Below are positions 28,771 to 37,964 of a stretch of DNA of 49,306 bases, piece by piece. The position numbers and the translations under genes are program-made. The stretch lies in NCBI GenBank assembly GCA_905221605.1, contig CAJNDS010000063.1:192501-241806 (forward strand). Direction: 5' to 3'. Numbering within the stretch: position 1 is the stretch's first letter; every line of letters starts with the position of its first letter. The notes under the pieces are model-generated. The model made no database searches. It saw only the letters and a program-made list of their open reading frames with translations, and was not told where the DNA came from. This DNA comes from Symbiodinium natans (lineage: Eukaryota; Sar; Dinophyceae; Suessiales; Symbiodiniaceae).

Positions 28771-29387
28771 TTAGAGACTCAGGGTTGCTTGTTTGGGGTG
28801 GGGTTTAGGATTCAGGAGATAAGGGTTTAGGAGTTGGTTGTGTAGGGCTGAAGTAAAAGGTTTGAGATGCTTTGTGTTCTGCCCGTGCTTTGCGGAGTGT
28901 CAGCCTTTGTTCCTTTTGTACTGGAATTCAAGTTCCCACAAGCTCTTTAAACGAAAAAGTGCACCCCTTTCTATTTCTACAATTCTCTTGCCCTAGACCC
29001 CTAATCAAACCTAAGCCCTATAAACTCTAAAAATCCTGTAAACCCTCTAAACCCTATAAATGGTTTTCGGCCTGTAAGCCCTATGCACCCTATAAACCCT
29101 ATAAACCCTATAAACCCTACAAGCCCTATAAACCCTATAAACCCTATGAACCCTATGGAGCCCTGTTAAGCGCTATAAACCCCATGAAACCTATAAACCC
29201 TATGAGCCCTATAAACCTGATTTTTCACCCTTTAAACCCTAAAAACCCTAAACGTCCTAAACCACCTAAACCTCCTAAACCCTAAACCTTCCAAACCCTA
29301 TACCCTATACCCTTTCCCCTATACCCTAAACCCTAAACCCCAAACCCCAAACCCTAAACCCTAAACCCTAAACCCTAAACCCTGCAG
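28771..29387. repeat. CCCTATAAA nonamers and CCCTAAA
   Basis: From about 29030 to 29220 the unit is CCCTATAAA, sometimes CCCTATGAA; it returns to CCCTAAA at 29320-29383 before the exon. Unique sequence at 28790-28980. Confidence 0.75.
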
Positions 29388-29450
29388 GCCCAAGATTCCG
29401 CGGCCGCGGCCGAGGCTGCCAAGCTGCGGGCGGAGCTGGAGGAGCTTCGT
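29388..29450 (+). CDS. Coiled-coil exon
   Basis: AQDSAAAAEAAKLRAELEEL plus R, 63 nt, phase 0 with a GC donor (a GT donor two bases earlier is possible), acceptor TGCAG|G. TTTAGGG follows within 15 nt. Confidence 0.75.
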
Positions 29451-29459
29451 GCCTTGGAT

Positions 29460-29745
29460 TAAGGTTTAGGGTTTAGGGTTTAGGGTTTGGGGTTTAGGGG
29501 TTAGGGTTTAGGGTTTAGGGTTTCGAGTTTGGGGTTTCGGGTTTCGGGTTTCGGGTTTGGGGTTTAGGGTTTAGGGCTTGGGGCATTTGAAGACATTTGA
29601 GTCTCTGTTTGTGCACCCCCCCCCCCCTCTCCCTGCGAGGCAAGCATCAGGATGCCCAAGGAAGGGTTTAGGGTTTGGGGTAGTAGGGTTTGGGGTAGTA
29701 GGGTTTAGGGTTTAGGGCTTAGGGTTTAGGGTTTAGGGTTTAATA
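29460..29745 (+). repeat. TTTAGGG tracts with TTTCGGG and TTTGGGG
   Basis: About 29460-29585 and 29664-29745, interrupted by a C run and unique sequence. Confidence 0.75.
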
Positions 29746-29862
29746 ATTAAGTTCCTGGAGGATCAGATTTTTTTGAGATTCAATGTTCCAAAGTTCGGGT
29801 CTCAACAAAAATCGTTTTGCTGTTGACCAAGATTGGAGGCACTATTCCCAGGATTCCCAGGT

Positions 29863-29954
29863 AATATAGGGGTCGGAGTATATATACCAGCTGGATTCCT
29901 TTGTGGTCCCTTTATATTTGCATTGTAATATCCCAATTATTAAGGCCCCTATAT
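29863..29954. mobile_element. MITE-like foldback, family G, copy 3
   Basis: ATATAGGGGTCGGAGTATAT and ATTATTAAGGCCCCTATAT are inverted ends. Confidence 0.65.
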
Positions 29955-30025
29955 GGCTCTTGGTTCCAGGCGCTCGAACTCGTGAGAGTCAGTATTTAAA
30001 TCTTGAGTCTCAATGTTCCGCCCCA

Positions 30026-30026
<1 letters not shown>

Positions 30027-30056
<30 letters not shown>

Positions 30057-30255
30057 CCCCCCTTTTCGCCCCAAACCCCTCCAAACCCCAAACCCCACAC
30101 CCCCAAGACCTAAACCCCAAACCCGAAACCCCAACCCTAAACCCGAAACCCTAAACCCTAAACCCCAAACCCCAAACCCTAAACCCCAAACCCTAGACCC
30201 TAAACCCTGAACCCTAAACCCTAAACCCTAAACCCTAAACCCTAAACCCTAAACC
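30027..30255 (-). repeat. C run and CCCTAAA/CCCCAAA tract
   Basis: About 28 C, then C-rich sequence that becomes CCCCAAA/CCCGAAA and finally perfect CCCTAAA at about 30205-30255. Confidence 0.8.
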
Positions 30256-30265
30256 CCCTCTCGAG

Positions 30266-30300
30266 GTGCTTCCTCTGCTCGAGAGCTGGAGCAGCTCAAG
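30266..30300 (+). CDS. Coiled-coil exon, short
   Basis: ASSARELEQLK between TCGAG|G and AAG|GT. Phase is not 0 at the left with this acceptor; an acceptor at 30285 would give a 15-nt phase-0 exon. Repeat bracketing is as usual. Confidence 0.5.
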
Positions 30301-30564
30301 GTGCACAGTGGTGGGGATTCATGGTTTAGGGTTTAGGGTTTAGGGTTTCGGGTTGAGGGTTTAGGGTTTCGGGTTTTGGAAACCCGGACTCAGACCTTCT
30401 AAACCCTTCACAGCCTACTTGATCAAAGCACGCCCACTGAGCCCTAAAGCCTAACAACCCTCTAAGCCCCCCCCCACTAACCCTCGAAACCCTAAACCTT
30501 GAACCCTAAACCCGCAACCCTAACCCTAAACACTAAACCCTTGTAGGCCCTAAATCCTTTGGAG
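30301..30564. repeat. Intron with TTTAGGG start and degraded CCCTAAA end
   Basis: TTTAGGG/TTTCGGG at about 30326-30376 and degraded CCCTAAA at about 30478-30540. Confidence 0.65.
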
Positions 30565-30663
30565 GCCGAGCTGGCGGCAGCCAAAGCAGCACCTCCCCTG
30601 GCTGCCGCCAGCGCCCCGCTCGCGGCCGCGGCCGCGGCGCCCATGCCGAGAGAAGACGAAGAA
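30565..30663 (+). CDS. Exon, Ala/Pro-rich hinge
   Basis: AELAAAKAAPPLAAASAPLA continues through an eight-Ala stretch to MPREDEE; 99 nt, phase 0, acceptor TTGGAG|G and GAA|GC donor. It marks a change from coiled coil to flexible and acidic sequence. Confidence 0.75.
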
Positions 30664-31360
30664 GCTGAGGACTTGCTTTTGGTCTTGGGGTTTAGGGTTT
30701 AGGGTTTAGGGTTTAGGGTTTAGGGTTTAGGGTTTAGGGTTGTGTTATATACTTACCCATATGGTTTATGGAGGGGTTACAGGGTTTATGTACATGGGGT
30801 TGAAAGAAGAGTGTTGGTTGACCTCGTGATTTATCCTCCTAAGTTGTCGGGGGTGTTGACAAAACATAGTTGGGGAGTTCGAGCCTACTATTTTTCGGCT
30901 TTTCAGGGGTATGTGTAGGGCTTTGGGGGTTCAATCGCGCTTTGTGACGTTGCGTGTGGCTTAGTCAGGCATACCGTGGCCGCTTGAATAGGAGGCTTGT
31001 CGCTTTGAGTCTCGGTGCACACGCTCTTCTTGTCTTGCTTTGGCATGGGGACCCTTCAGCACTTCATACTGGGGGATGGATGTGGGCACCCTAAACCCTA
31101 AACCCTAAACCCTAAACCCTCAAGTTCTATGATGGGCATGCTAGTCCCCATAAGTAACGCATGCTTAGATGCTCTGTTGACGTAGTTACGTAGTCTACCT
31201 AACATCCCCTAGAAACCTGCCTAAAAACCCCATAACCCACCCTGCTCATCCACTTACTAAGGTTTAGGGCTTAGGGTTTGGGGTTTAGGGTTTAGGGTTT
31301 AGGGTTTGTAACCCTCAACCCTAAACCCACAACCCTACACCATCGCCCATACACATGTAG
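30664..31360. repeat. Intron with TTTAGGG start
   Basis: TTTAGGG at 30686-30741, unique sequence to 31085, CCCTAAA at 31088-31122, TTTAGGG at 31261-31305 and CCCTCAA/CCCTAAA to about 31340. Confidence 0.65.
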
Positions 31361-31402
31361 GTTTTTAAAGGCGCCCTAGAGCGTCGACTCGCCAGGGACG
31401 AG
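31361..31402 (+). CDS. Candidate exon
   Basis: VFKGALERRLARDE, 42 nt, phase 0, acceptor TGTAG|G and GAG|GC donor. A stop follows a few codons downstream if unspliced. Confidence 0.6.
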
Positions 31403-31666
31403 GCAGATGGCAATCCCCCCCGCCCATAGATCTGTCAGAGCACCAACTCTTAAAAAACAAATGCAATCCCTAAACCCTACACCTGAGACCCTAAACCCTT
31501 CACACCCCTAAAGACCAAACCCTAAACCCTGAACCCTAAGCCCTAAACCCTAAACCCTAAACTCTTAACCCTAAACCTTAAACCTTAACCCTTAAACCCT
31601 AAACCCTAAACCCTAAACCCTAAACCCTAAACCCTAAACCCTAGCCTTTGAAAGCCTTTGTGGGAG
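31403..31666 (-). repeat. CCCTAAA tract before an exon
   Basis: Degraded units from about 31468, becoming perfect at 31590-31643. Confidence 0.7.
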
Positions 31667-31705
31667 GAGGCCGAGGAGGTTGCGCCCAAGGAAGGTCCAG
31701 TCGAG
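31667..31705 (+). CDS. Candidate acidic exon
   Basis: EAEEVAPKEGPVE, 39 nt, phase 0, acceptor GGGAG|G and GAG|GC donor. The frame is open to AAQRMVRGLHRI, so the end may lie farther right. Confidence 0.6.
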
Positions 31706-31738
31706 GCAGCGCAGCGAATGGTTCGGGGTCTACACAGA

Positions 31739-31880
31739 ATAGGGTTTGGGGTTTAGGGTTTAGGGTTTAGGGCTTAGGGCTTAGCGCTTAGGGCTTAGGG
31801 CTTAGGGCTTAGGGTTTAGGGTTTAGGGTTTAGGGCTTAGGGCTTAGGGTTTAGGGTTTAGGGTTTAGGGTTTGGGGCTT
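31739..31880 (+). repeat. TTTAGGG/CTTAGGG tract
   Basis: TTTAGGG alternating in blocks with CTTAGGG. Confidence 0.8.
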
Positions 31881-31887
31881 AGGGCGT

Positions 31888-32055
31888 ACTTGGAGGTTCA
31901 GGCATACTTGCAACCCCAATTTGCCAATCAGGGTTCAGGGTTCAGGGTACTTAGAACTCCAATCATAAGTCTACTCACAACCTACTTACAGGACCCAGGG
32001 GACCTTGCAAGTACAGTTATAGTTGGGGTTAGAAGTATTCGTGAACCTCCAAGTA
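31888..32055. mobile_element. MITE-like foldback, family H, copy 1, split by repeat
   Basis: TACTTGGAGGTTCAGGCATA and GTGAACCTCCAAGTA are inverted ends. AGGGTTCAGGGTTCAGGGTA sits inside the left arm. Confidence 0.65.
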
Positions 32056-32642
32056 CGCTACGAACTTTAGCTTTTGACTTCGTGTTTTGTGTTGGGAGGC
32101 ATTCGGTGGCTTGGGGCTTCAGATTCAGAGTCTGGACCCAGAGAAGGCCCTTTTCCCCTTTCTTGAGGGCTAGGCGTTTAGGCCCCATGCCCATACTACA
32201 TCATGTTACCCGTAGAGTTTTACCGTTTTGCGATTCGGGTTGTTAAGGCATATTTGTAGCCCAGGAGATAAGCTTTCATCTTTGGCAAGTTGCAACCCCC
32301 CAACCAACGTTTTTGTGTTTTCGGGGCATCTAAGCGTCTCTTGTTTTAACCTCTTTGGGCCAAGCTTGGCCATGCTGTATGTTTCGTTTCTTTTATTATT
32401 CTTGATTTTTTTTTTGGGGGGGGGTTCGAGTCCAGAGGGTACAGTAGAGCTGAGGTCTGAAGGTTTCGGTAGCAGTGCATATGGCTTACACGGTCCAAAG
32501 GTTTGGGCATACGAAGCTTTGTAGCAAGTCCAACAGACTGCGGGGCCGATTTAGGTCTGTAAGTTTACACCCCTAAACCCTAAACCCTAAACCCTAAACC
32601 CTAAACCCTAAACCCTACACCCTTCGAGGGTCCTACCACGAG
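32056..32642. other. Intron-like stretch closing with CCCTAAA
   Basis: Unique sequence with T and G runs near 32408-32425; open frames at 32056-32246 and 32228-32524 have no recognised product. CCCTAAA at 32573-32620. Confidence 0.45.
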
Positions 32643-32702
32643 GCCGATGAGGAGGGACTGCCCGAAGAGGGGGGTCTCGCCGACCTCGCCTCCGCGCTTC
32701 AG
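32643..32702 (+). CDS. Exon, acidic
   Basis: ADEEGLPEEGGLADLASALQ, 60 nt, phase 0, acceptor CACGAG|G and CAG|GC donor. CCCTAAA before and TTTAGGG after. Confidence 0.7.
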
Positions 32703-33295
32703 GCCCTTTTTTGGGGGGGGCTTAGGGTTTAGGGTTTAGGGTTTAGGGTTTAGGGTTTAGGACTAACTTAGTTCAGGGAGTTCTAACAGTAAACAACCTA
32801 AATCGGAAGACGTATGACCCACAAAAGGGTACTTACAACACTATTTTTACTTGGGGGCCCCTACTTGTAGGTCTTACAGGGCTTAAGGCTGTTGAGGAGT
32901 TTGGGGCCTTCTTATTTTCAGGTAGGGTTCAGGGTGTGGGGTTTAGGGCATGGGGGTCAAAGCGTTTTTTGTTTGACCGGGGATAGGGATTATCTGCTTT
33001 GGAGTTCAGAGTATCAAGGTTTTCGGGCATTTGGGGCTGTGGGCGTTTTGTTCATGCAAGCCTGAACCCGCATCCTACACCCTAAACCAATGAAAGCTTC
33101 AAAGGGATCATGGGCTTTAGAATCTTCGAGAGTGTAGTCTCCCCTTGCCCTCAAACCGCCTCCCCCCCCCCCCCCGCCCATGGGACCCGAAACCCTAAAC
33201 CCTAAAACCCTGAAACCCGAAACCCTAAACCCAAACCCTAAACCCTAAACCCGAAACTCTAAACCCTAAACCCTAAACCCTAAACCCTTGTCTAG
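32703..33295. repeat. Intron with TTTAGGG start and CCCTAAA end
   Basis: TTTAGGG at 32723-32761, unique sequence to 33160, and CCCTAAA/CCCGAAA at 33186-33287. Confidence 0.7.
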
Positions 33296-33349
33296 GAGGC
33301 TGGCTTGAGCCAGTACGTGGAGGCGGCGGAGGACCTGCTCTGTCAATGG
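33296..33349 (+). CDS. Exon, amphipathic
   Basis: EAGLSQYVEAAEDLLCQW, 54 nt, phase 0, acceptor TCTAG|G and TGG|GT donor. Confidence 0.7.
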
Positions 33350-33577
33350 GTTTCAGTAGGCGTGGAGTCTGCCCTTGCCCCCTCCCCAGGGTTTAGGGTT
33401 TAGGATTTAGGATTTAGGGTTTAGGGTTTAGGGTTTAGGGTTTAGGGTTTAGGGAGAGAGAGAGTAGCTAGGTCCGTGCCCAGGTAAGCCCTAAACCCTT
33501 AACTCTCAATCCTACACCCTAGACCCTAAACCCTAAACCCTAAACCCTAAACCCTAAACCCCACTGTGGTGCTTCAG
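33350..33577. repeat. Short intron, TTTAGGG then CCCTAAA
   Basis: TTTAGGG at 33388-33452, a short GA run, and CCCTAAA at 33487-33562. A compact example of the inverted arrangement. Confidence 0.8.
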
Positions 33578-33640
33578 GAGTGGTGCGCCGAACAGGGGGC
33601 GGAGCTGCTGGAGGAAGTGGTCGAGTTCTTTGACGACTTC
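33578..33640 (+). CDS. Exon, acidic amphipathic
   Basis: EWCAEQGAELLEEVVEFFDD plus F, 63 nt, phase 0, acceptor CTTCAG|G and TTC|GT donor. TTTAGGG starts 20 nt later. Confidence 0.75.
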
Positions 33641-33716
33641 GTACCTTGGACCCTCTGAGGTTTAGGGTTTAGGGTTTAGGGTTTAGGGTTTAGGGAATAG
33701 GATACTACCATAATTC

Positions 33717-33822
33717 CTTGGTAGCCCAGTGGTACCCTTTTCCCTGTTTTGCTTCAAGGTTCCCTTATATACAGTAACCAACCCCAAAAAAGGGTACCCT
33801 GATTAGTTACTGCACTACCAAG
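33717..33822. mobile_element. MITE-like foldback, family C, copy 4
   Basis: CTTGGTAGCCCAGTGGTACC at the left and TTACTGCACTACCAAG at the right. Confidence 0.75.
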
Positions 33823-34570
33823 TATACAGGGTTCAGGATTTAGGGTCAGAAATGGAGTTTAGGGGCTCACAGGGTTGCTAGGGTTTTTACAGCAACTTCA
33901 AACCCTAGAGCCTATGGTTCAGGGTTTAAGGTTCAGGGTTTAGGGTTTAGGGTTGGGCCCCTAAATCCCTCAAGTTCTCGCAGCACTGAACCCCCTAAAC
34001 CGTCGTTTGTGTACAAGTAGTGGCCCCTCTACTCTACTAACTGTAGTGAAGGGAATATTTGAAAAGTGAGGGCTTACAACCCATTTTAAGGCCCTTGTGA
34101 CCCCCCTAAAAATGCCAGAAGCCTTGCACCCCCAAACCCTCATTAACAGTGTATATATGGGCTATATCACAAGCCCTATACCCTAAACCCTAAACCCTAA
34201 ACCCTAAACCCTAAACCCTAAACCCTAAACCCTAAACCCTAAACCCTAAACCCTAAACCCTAAACCCTAAACCTTCTTGGAACCCTAGACCCAACGCCCC
34301 AAATCCCCTGATATTCCTCGAGCCCCAGGGTGGCCACGGCACGCAGGGTTTAGGGTTTCGGTTTAGGGCTTAGGGTTTAGGGTTCAGGGTTTAGGGTTTA
34401 GGGTTTAGGGTTCGGTTTAGGGCTTAGGGCTTAGGGCTTAGAGTTTAGGGTTTAGGGTTTAGGGCTTAGGGTTTAGGGTTTAGAGTTTAGTGTTAGGGTA
34501 TCCACAAGTAGGCTAGGGGTGCCCTGATTCTGAGCAAAAACTTTAGATACCTTTTCAAGGGAACTGTAAT

Positions 34571-34680
34571 TGCTAGCCCAGTGGTACCCTTACCCTTTCT
34601 TTTGTGGTTCTGAGCTCCTTATAAAGTAACCAACCCCAAAAAGGGTACCCTTATTATGATATGGTGGAAGGGCTGCCAAG
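34571..34680. mobile_element. MITE-like foldback, family C, copy 5
   Basis: CTAGCCCAGTGGTACCCTTA at the left and GGTGGAAGGGCTGCCAAG at the right. Confidence 0.7.
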
Positions 34681-34899
34681 TTCTGATATCTTCAGTGACG
34701 TGTAACCTAGATCGCATGACATGTAGCCCACGTAGCCCCAAACCCTGAACCTTAAACACTATAGATACCTTTAAGGGAACTGTAGGCTAAATAGCGTGAC
34801 CTAGAACCCACGTAGCCCTAAGCCCGATAAGCCCTTCAACCCGAAACCCTAACATATAGTTAGTGTACTTCGAACTTGAGGGGACGCCCCTTCTTGCAG

Positions 34900-34942
34900 G
34901 TGGAGGGCATTGGCCTCAAGCCAGAGGAGCATTTTCGCCGTT
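34900..34942 (+). CDS. Candidate exon
   Basis: VEGIGLKPEEHFRR after CTTGCAG|G. The donor is unclear (GT at 34943 gives phase 1). TTTGGGG/TTTAGGG follows. Confidence 0.55.
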
Positions 34943-35332
34943 GTCTTCTTTGGGGTTTGGGGTTTAGGGTTTAGGGTTTAGGGTTTAGAAGCCCTGAACC
35001 CCGAAACCCCACCTCCCTGAAAGTCTAGGTTTCCCATCTGCCAGAGACCTGCGGGGAATCTTGAAAGACGACTCCTCCGTGTTTCCCTAAGGGTCCATGT
35101 ACCTATATACTACATACTTGGGCTATATGGGAACACCTTTAAGGGCCAAGTACATACTATATAGGTACATCGACCCTAAGCCCTAAGCCCTAAGCCCTAA
35201 ACCCTAAACCCTAAACCCTAAACCCCATACCCGAATTAAACCCTAACCCCTAAACCCTAAACCCTAAACCCTAAACCCTACATTTAGGGTATGTACTATT
35301 CGGGTGCGTGTCCCTTCGGGAACAGCTGGCAG
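34943..35332. repeat. Intron with family D element and CCCTAAA
   Basis: TTTGGGG/TTTAGGG at 34950-34987, family D foldback at 35087-35177, CCCTAAG/CCCTAAA at 35173-35225 and 35246-35280. Confidence 0.65.
35087..35177. mobile_element. MITE-like foldback, family D, copy 6
   Basis: AAGGGTCCATGTACCTATAT at the left; TACTATATAGGTACATCGAC at the right. The best paired family D copy. Confidence 0.75.
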
Positions 35333-35389
35333 GAGCGCGAGCGCCTGGCAAGCCAGCTGGGCATCGAAGACGAGGACCGAATCTTTTCA
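35333..35389 (+). CDS. Exon
   Basis: ERERLASQLGIEDEDRIFS, 57 nt, phase 0, acceptor TGGCAG|G and TCA|GC donor. Confidence 0.65.
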
Positions 35390-35400
35390 GCCCCGAAGCC

Positions 35401-35476
35401 CCTAAGCCCCTAAACCCTTAAACCCTAAACCCTTAAACCCTAAACCCTAAACCCTAAACCCTAAACCCTAAACCCA
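35401..35476 (-). repeat. CCCTAAA tract in a short intron
   Basis: CCCTTAAA and CCCTAAA units fill the 92-nt intron between two exons. Confidence 0.8.
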
Positions 35477-35481
35477 ATCAG

Positions 35482-35565
35482 GAACTGCAATTGAGAGTGC
35501 TGCTAGGGGGGCTGGGGCTGGAGCAGCAAAGCCCCGAAATGCCCATCCCTGCACCCCTCTTGAAG
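35482..35565 (+). CDS. Exon, Leu-rich
   Basis: ELQLRVLLGGLGLEQQSPEM continues to PIPAPLLK; 84 nt, phase 0, acceptor ATCAG|G and AAG|GC donor. Confidence 0.7.
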
Positions 35566-35712
35566 GCGACTCCAATATCCTTCAATCCCTAAGCCTTAAA
35601 CCCTGAATTCTAAACCTTATTTTGAAACACTCAGCCCTAGTAATCCAAACTTTCCCCAAACCCCAAAGCCCCCGGAGTCCAAATAAGCTCGCTGGGGCGC
35701 CGCCCACAAGAG

Positions 35713-35849
35713 GCTCAGGCGAAACTTTTGCCCATCAGATCGGCTTGCAGGGCCGAAAGGGGAACAGAATTCTGCGGCGTTTACGTTGCAGGCGTTACCG
35801 GAGCCATCCCATGTCCATCCCGCGCGCCTGAGCTGGAGAATCTATATGG
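35713..35849 (+). CDS. Penultimate exon of the coiled-coil gene
   Basis: AQAKLLPIRSACRAERGTEF continues to PCPSRAPELENLYG across the splice; acceptor AAGAG|G. The donor is GT inside the left arm of a foldback element. Two other frames are partly open, but only this one joins to the last exon in frame after a GT-AG intron. Confidence 0.6.
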
Positions 35850-35953
35850 GTGGTTGTCAAAATTATGATCCCTTTTGGGGTACCCTAAATATTAGGTGCC
35901 GTATTATAATAGGGATCCAAAAAGGGACCATGATTTTGACAACCACCCATATA
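35843..35953 (+). mobile_element. Foldback element (family I) supplying an intron
   Basis: TATATGGGTGGTTGTCAAAA at the left and TTTTGACAACCACCCATATA at the right are exactly complementary over 20 nt and nearly so for about ten more. The inferred intron is 35850-35954 (GT to AG, 105 nt). Without splicing the frame hits a TGA inside the element. Confidence 0.75.
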
Positions 35954-35954
35954 G

Positions 35955-36099
35955 GTCGCCTCCTGTGACAAGGAGGCCTCGCACGCCTCCCAAGTCTCGG
36001 CCAAGGACTGCTGCGAAGGCAGCGCAGTCGACGGAAACACGTGGTAGTTCTTCGAGTGGTCCGCCGCTGTTGGTGCCTGTGCAGCCAGCTATTGAGTGA
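35955..36099 (+). CDS. Last exon of the coiled-coil gene
   Basis: SPPVTRRPRTPPKSRPRTAA continues to a Ser/Gly/Pro-rich end PLLVPVQPAIE and a TGA at 36097. A basic, Pro-rich, probably disordered tail. Acceptor ATATAG|G is provided by the foldback element. Confidence 0.65.
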
Positions 36100-36400
36100 A
36101 ATGAATGAACGCATGAAATTCATAAAAGTGAACGAAGTCATGAACGCGCTTACTTCGTGCACTTTGTTCATGGTGTTCACTCGTGATGAAAAAGCCCTAA
36201 TTATCGTATCTGATATCTGTTCATGCTCCATCACCAGTGAACGTTAGAAGTAAGTGCTACAAAGGGGGCAATAAAGGACCAGTAAAAAGGCCCCCTCGGA
36301 GCCCCAAAAAGGGGGGTTGGGAGTAGCGGTCTGCAGGAGGTTTACGTTACCGCAAGCAAGGGGTTTTGGCAGCCGCTCATATAGGAATTTGAACCCTAAA
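36100..36400 (+). other. Probable 3' untranslated region and spacer
   Basis: AT-richer sequence right after the stop, no telomeric repeat for about 300 nt. GGGGGCAATAAAGG at about 36263 faces AAGGCCCCCT at about 36288, a possible hairpin. No polyadenylation signal can be assigned. Confidence 0.35.
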
Positions 36401-37273
36401 CCCCACACCCCAAACCCTAAACCTGAAACCTAAACCCTAAACCCTAAACCCTAAACCCTAAACCCTAAACCCTAAACCCTAAACCCTAAACCCTAAACCC
36501 TAAACCTCTCTTCCTGAACCAGAATAGTTGGATCGCAACCTCCTCGTAAACCTGTTCGTTTTTAGGGCTTACATAGACCTCGACCCCAAGTCCCTCAGCT
36601 GTAAACCTTAATTCTGCCCAGGGTTTAGGGTTTAGGGTTTAGGGTTTAGGGTTGAGCAGACAGCGTTGCGAATGAGTAGCGCTGGAGTCCATGTCGGTTT
36701 GCTGCATTGGGCGTTGTGGGGGTGTTGTGGGGAAGGCCAGGGATAGCAGTTACAAGGCAAGAATGGGCTACACGTTGGCAGCGGCGGCGCTGCGTTGGCA
36801 ACGCGCGTTTCACGTCGTGCGTTGTTGGGGCTGCTAAGGTCTCCAGGCAGGGGTTCAAGGCTTTAAGGGTTTAGGGTTTAGGGCTCAAAGGGTTCAGGAT
36901 TTAGACGACTTTAAGGGTTTAGGGTTTAGGGTTTAGGGTTTAGGGTTTAGGGTTTAGAGAGCTTTAAGGGTCCAGGGACGTAGGGTTGTGGATCTAGTGG
37001 CTCTAGGGCGGCCATCTTGAGACCCTAAACCCTAAACCCTAAACCCTAAACCCTAAACACAAAACCCTAAACCCTAAACACAAAACCAGCACTGGCTGTA
37101 GGTGCCCTCTTAAGCCCAAGATTAGGGTTACGGGGCGCTCGCGCGAATTCTAGGACCCGGAGGCTGGGGTTCCCTTTATAATACCCTTAAAACCAGAAAA
37201 GGCTGCCCTTTTAAGGTTTAGGGTTTAGGGTTTAGGGTTTAGGGTTTCTCCCGAGTCTAGATTTTCTGGTGAG
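36401..37273. repeat. Telomeric tracts between two candidate genes
   Basis: CCCTAAA at 36401-36508, TTTAGGG at 36619-36652 and 36866-36957, and CCCTAAA at 37022-37080. A minus open frame at 36646-36858 is not supported. Confidence 0.65.
37150..37260. mobile_element. MITE-like foldback, family F, copy 2, split by telomeric repeat
   Basis: CTAGGACCCGGAGGCTGGGG at the left; TCTCCCGAGTCTAG at the right. TTTAGGG units at about 37214-37247 are inserted before the right arm. Confidence 0.65.
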
Positions 37274-37336
37274 GACCTGAAGGAAGCCAAGAAGGTCGTG
37301 GCGGCCACTGAAGAAGAGATCGCGCGGCCTGGACGT
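37274..37336 (+). CDS. Coiled-coil exon, second gene
   Basis: DLKEAKKVVAATEEEIARPG plus R, 63 nt, phase 0, acceptor GGTGAG|G and GC donor. It follows the stop at 36,099, so it should belong to a second coiled-coil gene. Confidence 0.55.
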
Positions 37337-37613
37337 GCACAGGGGTGTGTTTGCAAAGGAGCCTTAAGGCAGGGATTGGCTATCAGCATGAATTTGACGA
37401 TCCCTTTACATTCCTTCTCGAGCGGTCATATAATCTACGCCTAGAATAAAAGGATCCTAATTGGAACCCTAAAGCGAGAACCCCCAAGAATTCAGTAAGA
37501 ACATCGTAAGAGTATGAACCCTCGGCAAATTCATAGTGATAGCAAGTCCCTGCACCTAAACCCTAAACCCTAAACCCTAAGCCCTAAGCCCTAAGCCCTA
37601 AACCCTAAACCCT
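37337..37613. repeat. Intron piece left of the retrotransposon
   Basis: Unique sequence to about 37555, then CCCTAAA/CCCTAAG to 37613, where the copia element is inserted. Confidence 0.7.
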
Positions 37614-37908
37614 TGAAAAACCACTGTAAATCAGGGCAGCATGCCAGACTTGAAATCCATGGCTGGAGGCCGCGCGCCCTGATCTTTTGCTTCTGCAAAC
37701 AACGAAGGTGAATCTGTGGAAGGCTATGCATAGAAAATCGGTTTTTGTACAGGTGACCGATATGCATGCCTGCTAAGACTTGATGTTGTGTTGTAAATCT
37801 TCTGAACATGTGCTCAAGGGAGCCTTTCGTAGCCCCTCCCTGAATGCAGCCAAGACGGAGCGAAGCGGGCGAAGACATCTGTGTTGAACCTGGCCAGGGC
37901 TTTCTTCA
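37614..37908 (-). repeat. 3' LTR of the copia element
   Basis: 295 bp, TGAAAAACC to TTTCTTCA on the plus strand (TG...CA ends). Identical by eye to the copy at 46465. Flanked on the left by the target duplication ACCCT at 37609-37613. Confidence 0.92.
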
Positions 37909-37964
37909 CTCCTCCTCAATGGAGTCGCTAGGCATCCATTGCCCCTTTTCCATTCCAGGTCCTT

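Larger units (their letters stand above)
33641..34899. repeat. Long intron with two family C elements
   Basis: TTTAGGG at 33659-33695 and about 33915-33955, CCCTAAA at 34178-34273, TTTAGGG/CTTAGGG at 34345-34495, and family C copies at 33717 and 34571. No exon supported. Confidence 0.65.

Noticed and set aside
906-36858. Many open frames of 60-90 codons made largely of translated TTTAGGG/CCCTAAA (for example GFRV, LNPKP and TLNPKP phrases)
   Set aside because: They arise because the heptad lacks stops in some frames; they have no start or splice logic and no protein-like composition.
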